The notes under the pieces are model-generated. The model worked only from the letters and a program-made list of their open reading frames with translations, ran no database searches and was not told where the DNA came from. A program made the translations under genes and the position numbers. Shown piece by piece: positions 1 to 7,076 of a DNA stretch of 24,597 bases (position 1 is its first letter; every line of letters begins with the position of its first letter). The stretch spans positions 1 through 24,597 of the forward strand of contig JBFMCN010000077.1 in assembly GCA_040754475.1 (NCBI GenBank). Reading direction: 5' to 3'. This DNA is from JAJPHY01 sp040754475 (GTDB taxonomy: Bacteria > Actinomycetota > UBA4738 > HRBIN12).

Positions 1-1
1 G

Positions 2-196
2 CTCAACCCGGCCGAGCTCAAGCGGCGGATCGCCGCGTGCCAGGACAGGCTGCTCCAGATCAACCGGGCCAAGCCGGATCGAAGGAAGGAGGTGAACCGC
101 CCCGGGCACCCCGCCCCCGGAGAGAAGTTCTCCTGGAGGGAGATTTCGAGGACATCTTTGGTGAGGCAACCGGTGGACGCTTCGAGGACATCTTGA
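2..196 (+). CDS. Possible 3' end of an unidentified gene (left edge)
   Basis: A frame open from the window edge to TGA at 194-196 reads NPAELKRRIAACQDRLLQIN near its start, a charged helix-like stretch, then becomes basic and low in recognisable features. A second plus frame (from base 1 to TGA at 199-201) is also open over the same stretch, so the coding frame is not certain. No family is recognised. A ribosome-binding-like AAGGAGGTGA lies at about 86-95 without a well-placed start codon after it. The end of the frame runs through a short direct repeat, so the tail may be a duplication rather than conserved protein. Treat this as a weak partial call. Confidence 0.22.
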   Translation, partial: LNPAELKRRIAACQDRLLQINRAKPDRRKEVNRPGHPAPGEKFSWREISRTSLVRQPVDASRTS

Positions 197-207
197 CGTG
201 AGGCAAC
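145..207 (+). repeat. Short direct repeat upstream of tatA
   Basis: TTCGAGGACATCTT at 145-158 recurs exactly at 181-194, and each copy is followed after 2-3 variable bases by GTGAGGCAAC (161-170 and 198-207). The unit is about 26 bp with a period of 36-37 bp. It looks like a local tandem duplication. No function is evident. Confidence 0.7.
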
Positions 208-246
208 TAGCCGCGGCCCGGCACGGCGAGCGCTCGGGACGTAGAC

Positions 247-277
247 TTGACCCGGTCACGGCGTCGGAAGGTAGGCT
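247..277 (+). promoter_or_regulatory. Possible tatA promoter
   Basis: TTGACC at 247-252 and TAGGCT at 272-277 are separated by 19 bp and resemble actinobacterial housekeeping -35/-10 elements. Transcription would then begin at or within a base or two of the tatA ATG at 285, giving a leaderless or nearly leaderless mRNA. The alternative is translation from the GGAAGG at 266-271, which sits rather far from the ATG. The assignment is inferred from motif and spacing only. Confidence 0.35.
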
Positions 278-284
278 CCCGGTC

Positions 285-491
285 ATGAGCATCGGACCTG
301 AATGGCTGATCGTGCTCGCAGTCATCGTGCTGCTGTTCGGCGCGAAGAAGCTCCCCGAGCTCGCCCGCTCGCTCGGCAAGTCCACGAGCGAGTTCAAGAA
401 GGGGCTGAAAGAAAGCGCCGAAGACGAGCCCGGCGCATCCAACTCTGCGCCCGAGTCCGACTCCGCGGACAAGGGCGAGACGCCCGACTGA
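285..491 (+). CDS. tatA: Sec-independent translocase protein TatA
   Basis: This encodes a 68-residue TatA/E-type protein of the twin-arginine translocase, which exports folded proteins across the cytoplasmic membrane. The sequence shows a single N-terminal transmembrane helix (about residues 6-18), the hinge FGAKKLPELARSLG (about 18-31) with the family's F-G and L-P residues, an amphipathic helix containing EFKKGLKE, and an acidic, Ser-rich disordered tail. Length is normal for TatA. The ATG at 285 is preferred over an upstream in-frame start at 198, because the family begins a few residues before the membrane helix and the upstream part is not TatA-like. It is the only clear plus-strand gene and converges on nusB with 4 bp between the stop codons. 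No tatC or tatB is present in the window. Confidence 0.9.
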   Translation: MSIGPEWLIVLAVIVLLFGAKKLPELARSLGKSTSEFKKGLKESAEDEPGASNSAPESDSADKGETPD

Positions 492-495
492 CCCC

Positions 496-897
496 CTAGC
501 CGGGAGTGACCTCGCGCGCGATGCGGCCAAGGATCCCGTTCACGAACCTGCCCGAGTCCTCGGTCGAGAGCGTCTTCGCCGCCTCGACGGCCTCGTCGAT
601 CGCGACCGCCGGCGGAACGTCGTCCCGGTAGAGCAGCTCGACGCAGGCCACGCGCAAGATCGTGCGGTCGAGCGAGGCCATCCGCTCGACCGTCCACTCC
701 TCGGCATACCGGCCGAGCAGCTCGTCGATCTCCGCCACGTGTGCGGCGACGCCCTCCACGAGCTCGCCTGCGAACGGCAGCACTGCGCGTCGGGCATCCT
801 TCCACTCCCGGACCACCGCGACCGGGTCGGCGCCGGTGACGTCGGATTGGAACAGGATGTCGATCGCCTGGCGCCGGGCCTGCCTCCGCGAGGCCAC
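496..897 (-). CDS. nusB: Transcription antitermination factor NusB
   Basis: This 133-residue all-helical protein matches NusB, which binds boxA RNA together with NusE (S10) and promotes antitermination of rRNA operons. Family features seen are the N-terminal SRRQARRQAIDILFQSDVTG, the central ERMASLDRTILRVACVELL and the C-terminal VAIDEAVEAAKTLSTEDSGR followed by FVNGILGRI. The start is GTG (895-897), 5 bp after the efp stop. It is the last gene of the aro-efp operon, and efp-nusB is a common bacterial pairing. No terminator is visible before the convergent tatA stop. Confidence 0.95.
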   Translation of the reverse strand: MASRRQARRQAIDILFQSDVTGADPVAVVREWKDARRAVLPFAGELVEGVAAHVAEIDELLGRYAEEWTVERMASLDRTILRVACVELLYRDDVPPAVAIDEAVEAAKTLSTEDSGRFVNGILGRIAREVTPG

Positions 898-902
898 GGT
901 CG

Positions 903-1460
903 CTACTTCACTCGCTCGATGTACTGGCCCGTGCGCGTGTCGACCTTGACCCTCTCGCCCTCCTCGACGAAGAGCGGCACCTGTACCACGTAGCCGGTCT
1001 CGAGCGTCGCCGGCTTCGTGACGTTCGTGCGCGTGTCACCGCGGACTGCGCCCTGGGTCTGGGTGACCGTGAGCGCGACCGATGCCGGTAGCTCAACGGC
1101 GATCGGGTTGCCCTTGTGCATCGCGACCGTTGCGGTGGAGCCTTCCGAGAGGTAGTTGGCCATGTCGCCGACGATCCCGGAAGGCACGCCGATCTGCTCG
1201 TAGGTCTCCATGTCCATGAACATGAGACCGTCGCCGTCCCTGTACAGGTACTGCATGTCGCGGCGATCGACGATTGCCAGGCCCACCTTCACGGCTGCGT
1301 TGAACGTCTTCTCGATCACCGCTCCGGTCTTCACGTTCCGCAGCTTGGTCCGGACGAACGCCCCTCCCTTGCCGGGCTTCACGTGCTGGAACCCCATCAC
1401 CTGGAAGAGGGTTCCCTCCAGGTCGAGCGTCATTCCGTTCTTCAGGTCGTTGGTGGACAC
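903..1460 (-). CDS. efp: Elongation factor P
   Basis: The 185-residue product is EF-P, which binds between the ribosomal P and E sites and relieves stalling at polyproline stretches. An N-terminal KOW-like domain (about 1-65) carries the loop HVKPGKGGAFVRTKLRN, whose tip lysine is K31, the position modified in many bacteria. Two OB domains follow, ending with GERVKVDTRTGQYIERV. The start is GTG at 1458-1460. A longer open frame continues upstream but overlaps the peptidase gene and is not EF-P-like. It lies 2 bp after the upstream stop, and an AAGGAG inside the end of the peptidase gene is the likely but rather distant ribosome-binding site. No modification enzyme is encoded nearby. Confidence 0.96.
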   Translation of the reverse strand: MSTNDLKNGMTLDLEGTLFQVMGFQHVKPGKGGAFVRTKLRNVKTGAVIEKTFNAAVKVGLAIVDRRDMQYLYRDGDGLMFMDMETYEQIGVPSGIVGDMANYLSEGSTATVAMHKGNPIAVELPASVALTVTQTQGAVRGDTRTNVTKPATLETGYVVQVPLFVEEGERVKVDTRTGQYIERVK

Positions 1461-1462
1461 GC

Positions 1463-2539
1463 TCACAGGACGATCAGCTCCTTGCTCGAACGACCGATCT
1501 CTCGGCAGCCCTCGTCCGTCACCTCGACCATGTCCTCGATGCGGACGCCGCCCACCGACGGGATGTACACACCCGGTTCGATGGTGACAACGGCCCCGGC
1601 TGCTAGGAGGTCGTCGCTGTCCCAGCGAAGGCGCGGTCCTTCGTGGATCTCCAAACCGACCCCGTGCCCCAGGCCGTGCGGGAACCACTCCCCCAGGCCG
1701 GCCTCCTCGACGACCGCCCTGGCTGCCCGGTCGACCTCGCGTGCGCCGGCGCCGGCCCTGACGGCGTCGATCCCGGCCTGTTGTGCACGGGCCACCACGT
1801 CGCGGCCCTCTTGCAGCCGCGCGGGCAGTCCTCCGAACGCCACGGTTCGCGTCATGTCGGAGTGATACCCGTCGACGAGGGCTCCGAAGTCCAGCTTCAC
1901 GACGTCCCCGGGTCGCAGCGGACGCTGGGTGGGACTGTGGTGCGGCTCGGCTGCGCTCGCGCCGAAAGCTGCGATCACCTGGAAGGCAAGCTCGTCGGCG
2001 CCGGCCCGGCGCATCGCGAGCTCGATGTCGAACGCAAGCTCGCGCTCGGTCGTCCCCTCCCGAAGGCCCCCGAGAACGACCTGCTCGAACGCCACGTCCG
2101 CCGTCTCCTGCGCCCGGCGGATCAGCGCCAGCTCTTCCTCGTCCTTGACCCACCGCAGGCGCTCGACCTCCGTCTCGGCGGGTACCAAGTCGAGGCCGTT
2201 CGAGCCGGAGCGGAGCTCGTCCCAGAAGCGGTACGTGACGGCGCCGGCCTCGAAGCCCAGCCGCGACAGGCCGAGATGCCGGCACCGGTCGAGGAGCGTC
2301 GCAGTGAAGTCCCCGCGATGGATGACCCGCTCCAGGTCGGGGGCCTCGCGCGCGGACTGCTCCGTGTAGCGGCCGTCGGAGAAGAACACGGCAGCGTCGG
2401 CGGTCACGAGCAGCTGGCCGCTCGACCCGGTGAACCCCGTCAGGTATCTGACGTTCGGCAGGTACGTGACGAGGAGGGCGTCCACGCCCAGATCCGCAAG
2501 GCGCGCGGACAGCCGCTCCCTCCTCAGTGCGTGATCCAT
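1463..2539 (-). CDS. M24 family metallopeptidase (Xaa-Pro peptidase)
   Basis: The product is a 358-residue cytosolic M24B peptidase, expected to cleave Xaa-Pro bonds with a dinuclear metal centre. The creatinase-like N-terminal domain (about 1-125, with LLVTYLPNVRYLTGFTGSSG) is followed by the pita-bread catalytic domain. All five metal ligands are visible in their usual motifs: Asp in VVKLDFGALVDG, Asp in YHSDMTRT, His in HGLGHGVG, Glu in TIEPGVYIP and Glu in GGVRIEDM. The ATG at 2537-2539 is chosen because the preceding open frame lies inside aroQ. The gene overlaps the end of aroQ by 16 bp, implying coupling. This peptidase next to efp is a conserved bacterial neighbourhood. PepP versus PepQ specificity cannot be decided from sequence. 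Confidence 0.93.
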   Translation of the reverse strand: MDHALRRERLSARLADLGVDALLVTYLPNVRYLTGFTGSSGQLLVTADAAVFFSDGRYTEQSAREAPDLERVIHRGDFTATLLDRCRHLGLSRLGFEAGAVTYRFWDELRSGSNGLDLVPAETEVERLRWVKDEEELALIRRAQETADVAFEQVVLGGLREGTTERELAFDIELAMRRAGADELAFQVIAAFGASAAEPHHSPTQRPLRPGDVVKLDFGALVDGYHSDMTRTVAFGGLPARLQEGRDVVARAQQAGIDAVRAGAGAREVDRAARAVVEEAGLGEWFPHGLGHGVGLEIHEGPRLRWDSDDLLAAGAVVTIEPGVYIPSVGGVRIEDMVEVTDEGCREIGRSSKELIVL

Positions 2540-2958
2540 GACAGAGCCTCCAGCGCGAGATGGTAGCCGCCGGCCCCCGCCCCGGCGATCGTCACGCGAG
2601 CGACCGGCGAGATCACCGACCGACGGCGGAACTCCTCGCGCGCGTAGATGTTGGTCATATGGACTTCCAGAACCGGTGCGCCGCAAGCCTCGGCGGCGTC
2701 GCGCAGCGCGTACGAGTAGTGCGTGAGCGCGCCGGGGTTGATCACGACCGCACCGAACCCATCACCGGCCGCACCGTTCAACCACCCGACCAGCTCGCCC
2801 TCGTGGTCGGACTGCCGCCATTCGATCTCGTGACCGAGACTCGCCGCGCGCTCACGTACCTCGTCCATGATCTCGGCGAGCGTCTGAGACCCGTACTTGT
2901 CGGGATCTCGCGTGCCGAGCGCTCCGAGGTTCGGCCCGAACAGGAACAGGACCTTCAT
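2524..2958 (-). CDS. aroQ: Type II 3-dehydroquinate dehydratase
   Basis: This 144-residue enzyme dehydrates 3-dehydroquinate to 3-dehydroshikimate, the third step of the shikimate pathway, and the family forms dodecamers. The type II signature GPNLGALGTRDPDKYG near the N-terminus contains the lid arginine and the catalytic tyrosine. It is followed by QSDHEGELV, INPGALTHYSYALRDA and EVHMTNIYAREEFR with the catalytic histidine. Length is typical. The ATG overlaps the aroB stop by 4 bp (ATGA). Pathway neighbours on both sides support the call. Confidence 0.96.
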   Translation of the reverse strand: MKVLFLFGPNLGALGTRDPDKYGSQTLAEIMDEVRERAASLGHEIEWRQSDHEGELVGWLNGAAGDGFGAVVINPGALTHYSYALRDAAEACGAPVLEVHMTNIYAREEFRRRSVISPVARVTIAGAGAGGYHLALEALSWITH

Positions 2959-4043
2959 GACTCAGCCCCCATCTCCCTCAGCGTCGCCAGCACTTCGTCC
3001 TCGGGAACGTCCTCGACCACCTTCGGCTCGCCCACTTCCTCGAGCAGCACGAAGCGGATGCCGCCGAGGAACTTCTTGTCGATCCGCATCGTTGCGAGGA
3101 TCTGGTCAGCCGCCGGGAGCAATCCCTCGGTCTCGAGGCCGAGGGACTTCAGCAGCCGCACATGCCTGGCAGCGAGACCGGCAGGCGTGCCGCCCAGGCG
3201 TTCCGACAGCCGGGCCGCGAACACCATCCCCACCGCGACCGCCTCGCCGTGCGAGCGGCCGCCGAACGCCTCGAGTCGCTCGAGCGCGTGCCCGAGCGTA
3301 TGGCCGTAGTTGAGCAGCAGCCGGACCCCGGTGTCGCGCTCGTCGGCCGCCACGATCCTCGCCTTCGCCCGGACGCACCGGGCCACGAGGTCCTCCATGG
3401 CGGCGGGGTCACGCGCCAGGATCCGCGTGACGTCACCCTCCAACGCAGCAAGGAGCTCCACGTCGAGCGTGAGGGCGACCCTCGCGACCTCCGCCAGGCC
3501 ACTCCGGAACTCGCGGTCGGGCAGCGTCGCAAGCGTCGTGACGTCGGTGAGCACAGCCACCGGCTGGTAGAACGCTCCCACGAGATTCTTCCCCTCGGGC
3601 AGGTTCACGGCGGTCTTTCCGCCGATCGAAGCGTCGACCTGCGCTGTGAGCGTTGTCGGGACCTGTACGAACGGCACGCCGCGCATGTACGTGGCGGCCA
3701 CGAACCCGGCCAGATCGCCGACCGCCCCTCCTCCGAGCGCGACGATCAAGTCGTCGCGGTGCGCTTCCTGCGTGGCAAGCTGACGGTGCAGCGCAGCCAT
3801 CGTCGAGAGCGACTTGGCCTGCTCGCCTTCTGGCACGCGGACGTGCACGATCTGAAGCCCGCGCGTGGCGAGTCCGGCCTCGAGCAGCTCGAGGTAGCGG
3901 GTCGCCACCACTTGATCGACGACGACGAACGCCTTCTCGGCCCTGGGAAGCGCAGGAAGATGCGAGCCAGCTTCGGCGAGGATCCCAGAGCCGACGACGA
4001 CATCGTAGGACCGCTCCGGTAGGGCGACCGTCACCCGGACCAA
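2955..4043 (-). CDS. aroB: 3-dehydroquinate synthase
   Basis: The 362-residue product converts DAHP to 3-dehydroquinate using NAD+ and a divalent metal. The nucleotide-binding GGGAVGDLAGFVAATYMRG (about 104-122) and QVPTTLTAQVDASIGGKTAV (127-146) are clear. Metal ligands E185, H248 (NYGHT) and H265 (HGEAV) are present. One position is unusual: the family's GLAEVIK-type motif reads GLAEVARV here, so the active-site lysine three residues after the metal-binding Glu is Arg188. The start is TTG at 4041-4043, supported by AGGAG 8 bases upstream and by the N-terminal length of homologues. A GTG at 4032-4034 is an alternative. It overlaps aroK by 13 bp and aroQ by 4 bp. Confidence 0.95.
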   Translation of the reverse strand: MVRVTVALPERSYDVVVGSGILAEAGSHLPALPRAEKAFVVVDQVVATRYLELLEAGLATRGLQIVHVRVPEGEQAKSLSTMAALHRQLATQEAHRDDLIVALGGGAVGDLAGFVAATYMRGVPFVQVPTTLTAQVDASIGGKTAVNLPEGKNLVGAFYQPVAVLTDVTTLATLPDREFRSGLAEVARVALTLDVELLAALEGDVTRILARDPAAMEDLVARCVRAKARIVAADERDTGVRLLLNYGHTLGHALERLEAFGGRSHGEAVAVGMVFAARLSERLGGTPAGLAARHVRLLKSLGLETEGLLPAADQILATMRIDKKFLGGIRFVLLEEVGEPKVVEDVPEDEVLATLREMGAES

Positions 4044-4531
4044 CGGAGCAGCTCCTGCTGAATGGCTCGGGCGACCGCTGCGGGCTGCCCGCTGGCGTCG
4101 ACCACGTGTGCGGCGAACTCCCTATACAGGGGCTCGCGCTCCCGGAACAACCGGTCCAAGTCCGCCTGCTCGTGGATCAGCGGACGCTCGGCCCCGGGGA
4201 CGACCCGGAAGCGCAGGACCTCGAGCGGGACGGAAAGGAACACGACGGTTCCCGTGGCACGCAGCGTCACCCGGTTCGCAGGCTCGAGGACGACCCCACC
4301 GCCGCAGGAGACCACGGCAGGGTCGCGGCTGGCCGTCTCTGTGAGGGCCGCCGCCTCGAGCTCCCGGAAGCGTGCCTCGCCTTCCTCGGCGAAGATGGCC
4401 ACAACGCTCTTGCCGCCGGCACGCTCGATCTCGGCATCGAGCTCCACGAATGGGACTCCGAGCAGATCCGCGAGTTCCGGTCCGACGGTGGACTTGCCCG
4501 ACCCCGGCATCCCGACGAGGTAGATGATCAT
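4031..4531 (-). CDS. aroK: Shikimate kinase
   Basis: This 166-residue P-loop kinase phosphorylates shikimate at O3 using ATP. Walker A is GMPGSGKST (7-15). The shikimate-binding aspartate is D32 in VELDAEIE, where the first position of the usual DxD is Glu. The binding arginine lies in EARFRE, the glycine triad in SCGGGVV, and the lid arginine in GAERPLI. Length is typical. The ATG at 4529-4531 overlaps the aroC stop as ATGA. An in-frame start 15 bp upstream is possible but lies inside aroC and adds non-conserved residues. Confidence 0.95.
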   Translation of the reverse strand: MIIYLVGMPGSGKSTVGPELADLLGVPFVELDAEIERAGGKSVVAIFAEEGEARFRELEAAALTETASRDPAVVSCGGGVVLEPANRVTLRATGTVVFLSVPLEVLRFRVVPGAERPLIHEQADLDRLFREREPLYREFAAHVVDASGQPAAVARAIQQELLRWSG

Positions 4532-5682
4532 CGCAGTCTCACCCAATAGCTCTTGAGGTTGCGACGCGTCTCCGGGAGCGAGTCGCCGCCGAACTTCTCC
4601 AAGACCGCGTCGGCGAGCACGAGCGCCACAGCGGCCTCACCGATGACGCCGCCGGCGGGAACCGCGCAGATATCGGCCCGCTGCTTGATCGCGACGTCCG
4701 GCCTGCCCGTCGCCAAGTCGACCGTGGACAGCGGTCGCGGCAGGGTGGATATCGGCTTCATCGCGGCCCTGACACGGATCGGTTGCCCGGTGCTCATGCC
4801 TCCCTCGATCCCGCCCGCCCGTGCCGTCCGCCGAGCGAGCCGGCCGTCGACGCTCACGATCTCGTCTTGGACCTTCGAGCCCCGCTTCGCCGCGACTGCG
4901 AACCCCCCCCCGACCTCGACACCCTTCACCGACTGGATGCTCATGAGAGCGAGCGCAAGGCGCGCGTCGAGCTTGCGGTCGTGGTGCACGTGCGAGCCGA
5001 GGCCGGGAGGGCACCCGTAGGCGATCACCTCGAACACGCCCCCCAGCGTGTCGCGCTCCCCGCGGGCAGCGTCGATCTCGGCGACCATCCGCGCCGACGT
5101 CCCCTTGTCGAGGCAGCGGACCGGGGAGCCGTCGACGGCCTCCCGATCCCCCGGCCGTGGCAGGCGCGCACCGGGACGCACGGCGACGCCTCCGATGCGG
5201 ACGACGTGTGAGACCACCTCGATCCCGAGCTCCGAAAGGAACGCCCTGCACAGCGCCCCTCCGGCTACCCGGGCCACCGTCTCTCGCGCGCTCGCGCGTT
5301 CCAGGACGTTGCGCACGTCGTCGAACCCGTACTTCTGCACGCCCGCGAGGTCGGCGTGGCCGGGCCGCGGACGCGTGAGCCTCTCGGCCGGGTCGGCCTG
5401 ACCCTCGACGGCCATGAGGTCCTTGAACTTCGTCTCCCACTCGGCGTTCCAGATGACGACCGAGATGGGGCTCCCGAGCGTGCGGCCGTGACGCACGCCG
5501 GACATGACCTCGAACGGGTCGGCCTCGAGCTTCTGGCGTCCGCTCCGCCCGTAGCCGTGGCGTCGACGGGCCAGCTCCGCGGCTATGGCCTCGCGAGTCA
5601 TCGGTACGCCGGCCGGCATCCCCTCCAGCACGGCCACCAGGCCCCTCCCGTGCGATTCACCGGCGGTGAGCAGGCGCAACAT
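4528..5682 (-). CDS. aroC: Chorismate synthase
   Basis: The 384-residue enzyme converts 5-enolpyruvylshikimate-3-phosphate to chorismate with reduced FMN as cofactor. The start MLRLLTAGESHGRGLVAVLE matches the family N-terminus. Later signatures are RPRPGHADLAGVQKYGFDD, VLERASARETVARVA, TLGGVFEV, GGIEGGMSTGQPI, RAAMKPISTLP and, near the end, LEKFGGDSLPET. The ATG at 5680-5682 is preferred because homologues begin exactly there, although two in-frame ATGs lie just upstream (5691 and 5694). It is the first gene of the chorismate operon, and its promoter should lie within 5683-5821 unless pilus transcription reads through. Confidence 0.96.
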   Translation of the reverse strand: MLRLLTAGESHGRGLVAVLEGMPAGVPMTREAIAAELARRRHGYGRSGRQKLEADPFEVMSGVRHGRTLGSPISVVIWNAEWETKFKDLMAVEGQADPAERLTRPRPGHADLAGVQKYGFDDVRNVLERASARETVARVAGGALCRAFLSELGIEVVSHVVRIGGVAVRPGARLPRPGDREAVDGSPVRCLDKGTSARMVAEIDAARGERDTLGGVFEVIAYGCPPGLGSHVHHDRKLDARLALALMSIQSVKGVEVGGGFAVAAKRGSKVQDEIVSVDGRLARRTARAGGIEGGMSTGQPIRVRAAMKPISTLPRPLSTVDLATGRPDVAIKQRADICAVPAGGVIGEAAVALVLADAVLEKFGGDSLPETRRNLKSYWVRLR

Positions 5683-5742
5683 GGCCCTCATCATAGGTGA
5701 CGCGCAGGCGGCCCTCGCCATGAGCTCCACGCGCGAATGGCC

Positions 5743-5772
5743 GAGGGCGGCCCCGCAAGCGGGACCGCCCTC
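5743..5772. terminator. Strong GC hairpin between pilus and aro operons
   Basis: GAGGGCGGCCCCGC (5743-5756) and GCGGGACCGCCCTC (5759-5772) pair at 13 of 14 positions around a 2-base loop. It follows the PilP-like gene by 49 bases in the direction of transcription and precedes aroC. No U-run follows on either strand, so it would be a non-canonical GC-rich terminator of the kind proposed for actinobacteria, or a leader structure of the aro mRNA. Confidence 0.6.
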
Positions 5773-5821
5773 TCCGACCGGCGACCGCTCCCCCCGTGCG
5801 CGGACCGCCGGAGCCCTGGAT

Positions 5822-6427
5822 CTACTTCTGCGGGCTCAGGCAAAGCGTGAAGGACTCATCCCCGTACTGGAACCGCGCGCAGCTCCCGCTGATCGACACG
5901 AGCTTGAAGTTGTCGCCGAACTCCTCGCCCTCGCCGAGCGTGTAGACCTCCCCGTCGACCTCGACCTGCGCCTTGGTTCCGCCGGCGTAGATGTCGAGGA
6001 GCACGACCGTATGCCCACCGATCGTGGTGCTCGAGCCTCCGCCGGGCGTCGTGGGCGTCTCGGTGGGGCTCGTGGTCGGGGAGCCGGTGGGGCTCGTAGT
6101 CGGGGAGCCGGTAGGGCTCGTGGTCGGGCTACCCGAGGTCGTGGGGCTGGCGCTGCCGCTCGCGGTCTGGAGCACCGGCGGGATCGAGAAGGGATCCCGG
6201 GCGCCGGCCAGGGGCGCGGGCGGCAGCGTCTCGCGGGGCGTCGGGGTGGGCGAAACCGTGGGCGAAGGGGCGACGGTGGGTCCGCCGGTCGCAGTCGGCG
6301 AAGGCGAGGCTGCCTCCTCGCCGCCACCCCCTCCCAGCACCTTGAGCAGGACGAACGCGACCACGGCCAGGCCGGCAACGGCGCCGAGGATGATCAGTGC
6401 CTTTCGGTCGCGGGGGGAAAGCGCCAT
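5822..6427 (-). CDS. PilP/GspC-like pilus alignment-complex protein
   Basis: This 201-residue protein has one N-terminal membrane helix (about 11-30), a long Pro/Ser/Thr/Gly-rich linker (about 40-135) and a small C-terminal beta domain (about 136-201). The linker contains GARDPFSIPP, resembling the RDPF motif common before PilP/GspC homology regions. The C-terminal part (IGGHTVVLLDIYAGGTKAQV, then EVYTLGEGEEFG) resembles the HR/PDZ-proximal domain of these proteins. Two cysteines near the end (SGSCARF, TLCLS) may form a disulfide. Its position directly after pilO supports a PilP-type role bridging PilN/O to outer components. The PilP label is inferred from context and short motifs. In a cell without an outer membrane it would have no secretin to bind. 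Confidence 0.65.
   Translation of the reverse strand: MALSPRDRKALIILGAVAGLAVVAFVLLKVLGGGGGEEAASPSPTATGGPTVAPSPTVSPTPTPRETLPPAPLAGARDPFSIPPVLQTASGSASPTTSGSPTTSPTGSPTTSPTGSPTTSPTETPTTPGGGSSTTIGGHTVVLLDIYAGGTKAQVEVDGEVYTLGEGEEFGDNFKLVSISGSCARFQYGDESFTLCLSPQK
6063..6134 (-). repeat. 24-bp tandem repeat in the PilP-like linker
   Basis: Three 24-bp units (6063-6086, 6087-6110, 6111-6134) encode GSPTTSPT-type octapeptides. Units one and two differ at one base, and the third diverges at its end. Such in-frame minisatellites can change copy number and hence linker length without frameshift. Confidence 0.8.
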
Positions 6428-6452
6428 CTGCTCACACTCCTTTGCGTCGTTC

Positions 6453-7076
6453 CTAGGTGGCCGCGCCGGACGAGCCCGAGGAAGAGGTCGAACTCGACGG
6501 ACCTGGTTCGGACCCCGGCCCGGCGCTTGTGTCGGACGTGTAGAACTCGGCCGTCAGCTGCATCGAGAGGTTCACGGCTCCCGTCCCACCGGCCGCCTCA
6601 GACGCCTGCCCGGAGACCGAGATGCTCATGACCTTGCCGACCCGCGGGAGCGTCTCCAGGCGGTAGAGGAACTCCTCCAGCGAGAAGTAGCTCCCGGTGA
6701 CGTTGATCGACGTTGAGATGATCGAGAACCGGCCGGATGCATCCACCGTCGGCGCCCCCGGATTCACCGAGAAGAAGTCCACGGCGGAGCGGTCGGCCGC
6801 TTCCCTCAGCAGCCGGAGCAGGCCAGGCAGGTCGGCGGTCGGCGGAACCTGAGTCTCGATCTTGGCGATCTGCTTGTTCGTCTTTGGGGCGTTCCTCTCC
6901 GCTTCCTTCAGGGACGACAGCCGGCTCCTCAGAGACAGCTCTAGGTCCTGCGCCTGTGCGACCTCGTCCTCGGCCTCCTTGACGTCGTTCATCTTCGGCA
7001 TGACGAGAAGGAAGACCGCGAGGATCACGGCCACTACCGAGACCACGCCGGCGATTATGGGAGCGCGCAGCTTCAT
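6453..7076 (-). CDS. pilO: Type IV pilus inner-membrane protein PilO
   Basis: The 207-residue product fits PilO: a short cytoplasmic start (MKLRAPI), a transmembrane helix (about 7-27), a coiled coil (about 30-75, rich in Glu/Lys/Gln), then the ferredoxin-like domain with NVTGSYFSLEEFLYRLETLP, a typical PilO segment, and VNLSMQLTAEFYT as the final strand. A Ser/Gly-rich tail follows. PilO pairs with PilN in the membrane alignment complex linking the cytoplasmic PilM to the rest of the machine. Its ATG overlaps the pilN stop as ATGA. Confidence 0.9.
   Translation of the reverse strand: MKLRAPIIAGVVSVVAVILAVFLLVMPKMNDVKEAEDEVAQAQDLELSLRSRLSSLKEAERNAPKTNKQIAKIETQVPPTADLPGLLRLLREAADRSAVDFFSVNPGAPTVDASGRFSIISTSINVTGSYFSLEEFLYRLETLPRVGKVMSISVSGQASEAAGGTGAVNLSMQLTAEFYTSDTSAGPGSEPGPSSSTSSSGSSGAAT

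Noticed and set aside
903..2285. A 460-codon minus-strand frame joining EF-P to upstream sequence
   Set aside because: Only the last 185 codons are EF-P. The upstream part is out of frame within the M24 peptidase gene and low-complexity Arg-rich. Not a fusion.
6063..6134. CRISPR-like array
   Set aside because: The repeats are contiguous, lack spacers and are in-frame codon repeats in a Pro/Ser/Thr linker.
5585..6631. A 348-codon plus-strand frame across the aroC-pilus junction
   Set aside because: It runs antisense through aroC, the intergenic hairpin and the repeat region, with Gly/Arg-rich content. An artefact of base composition.
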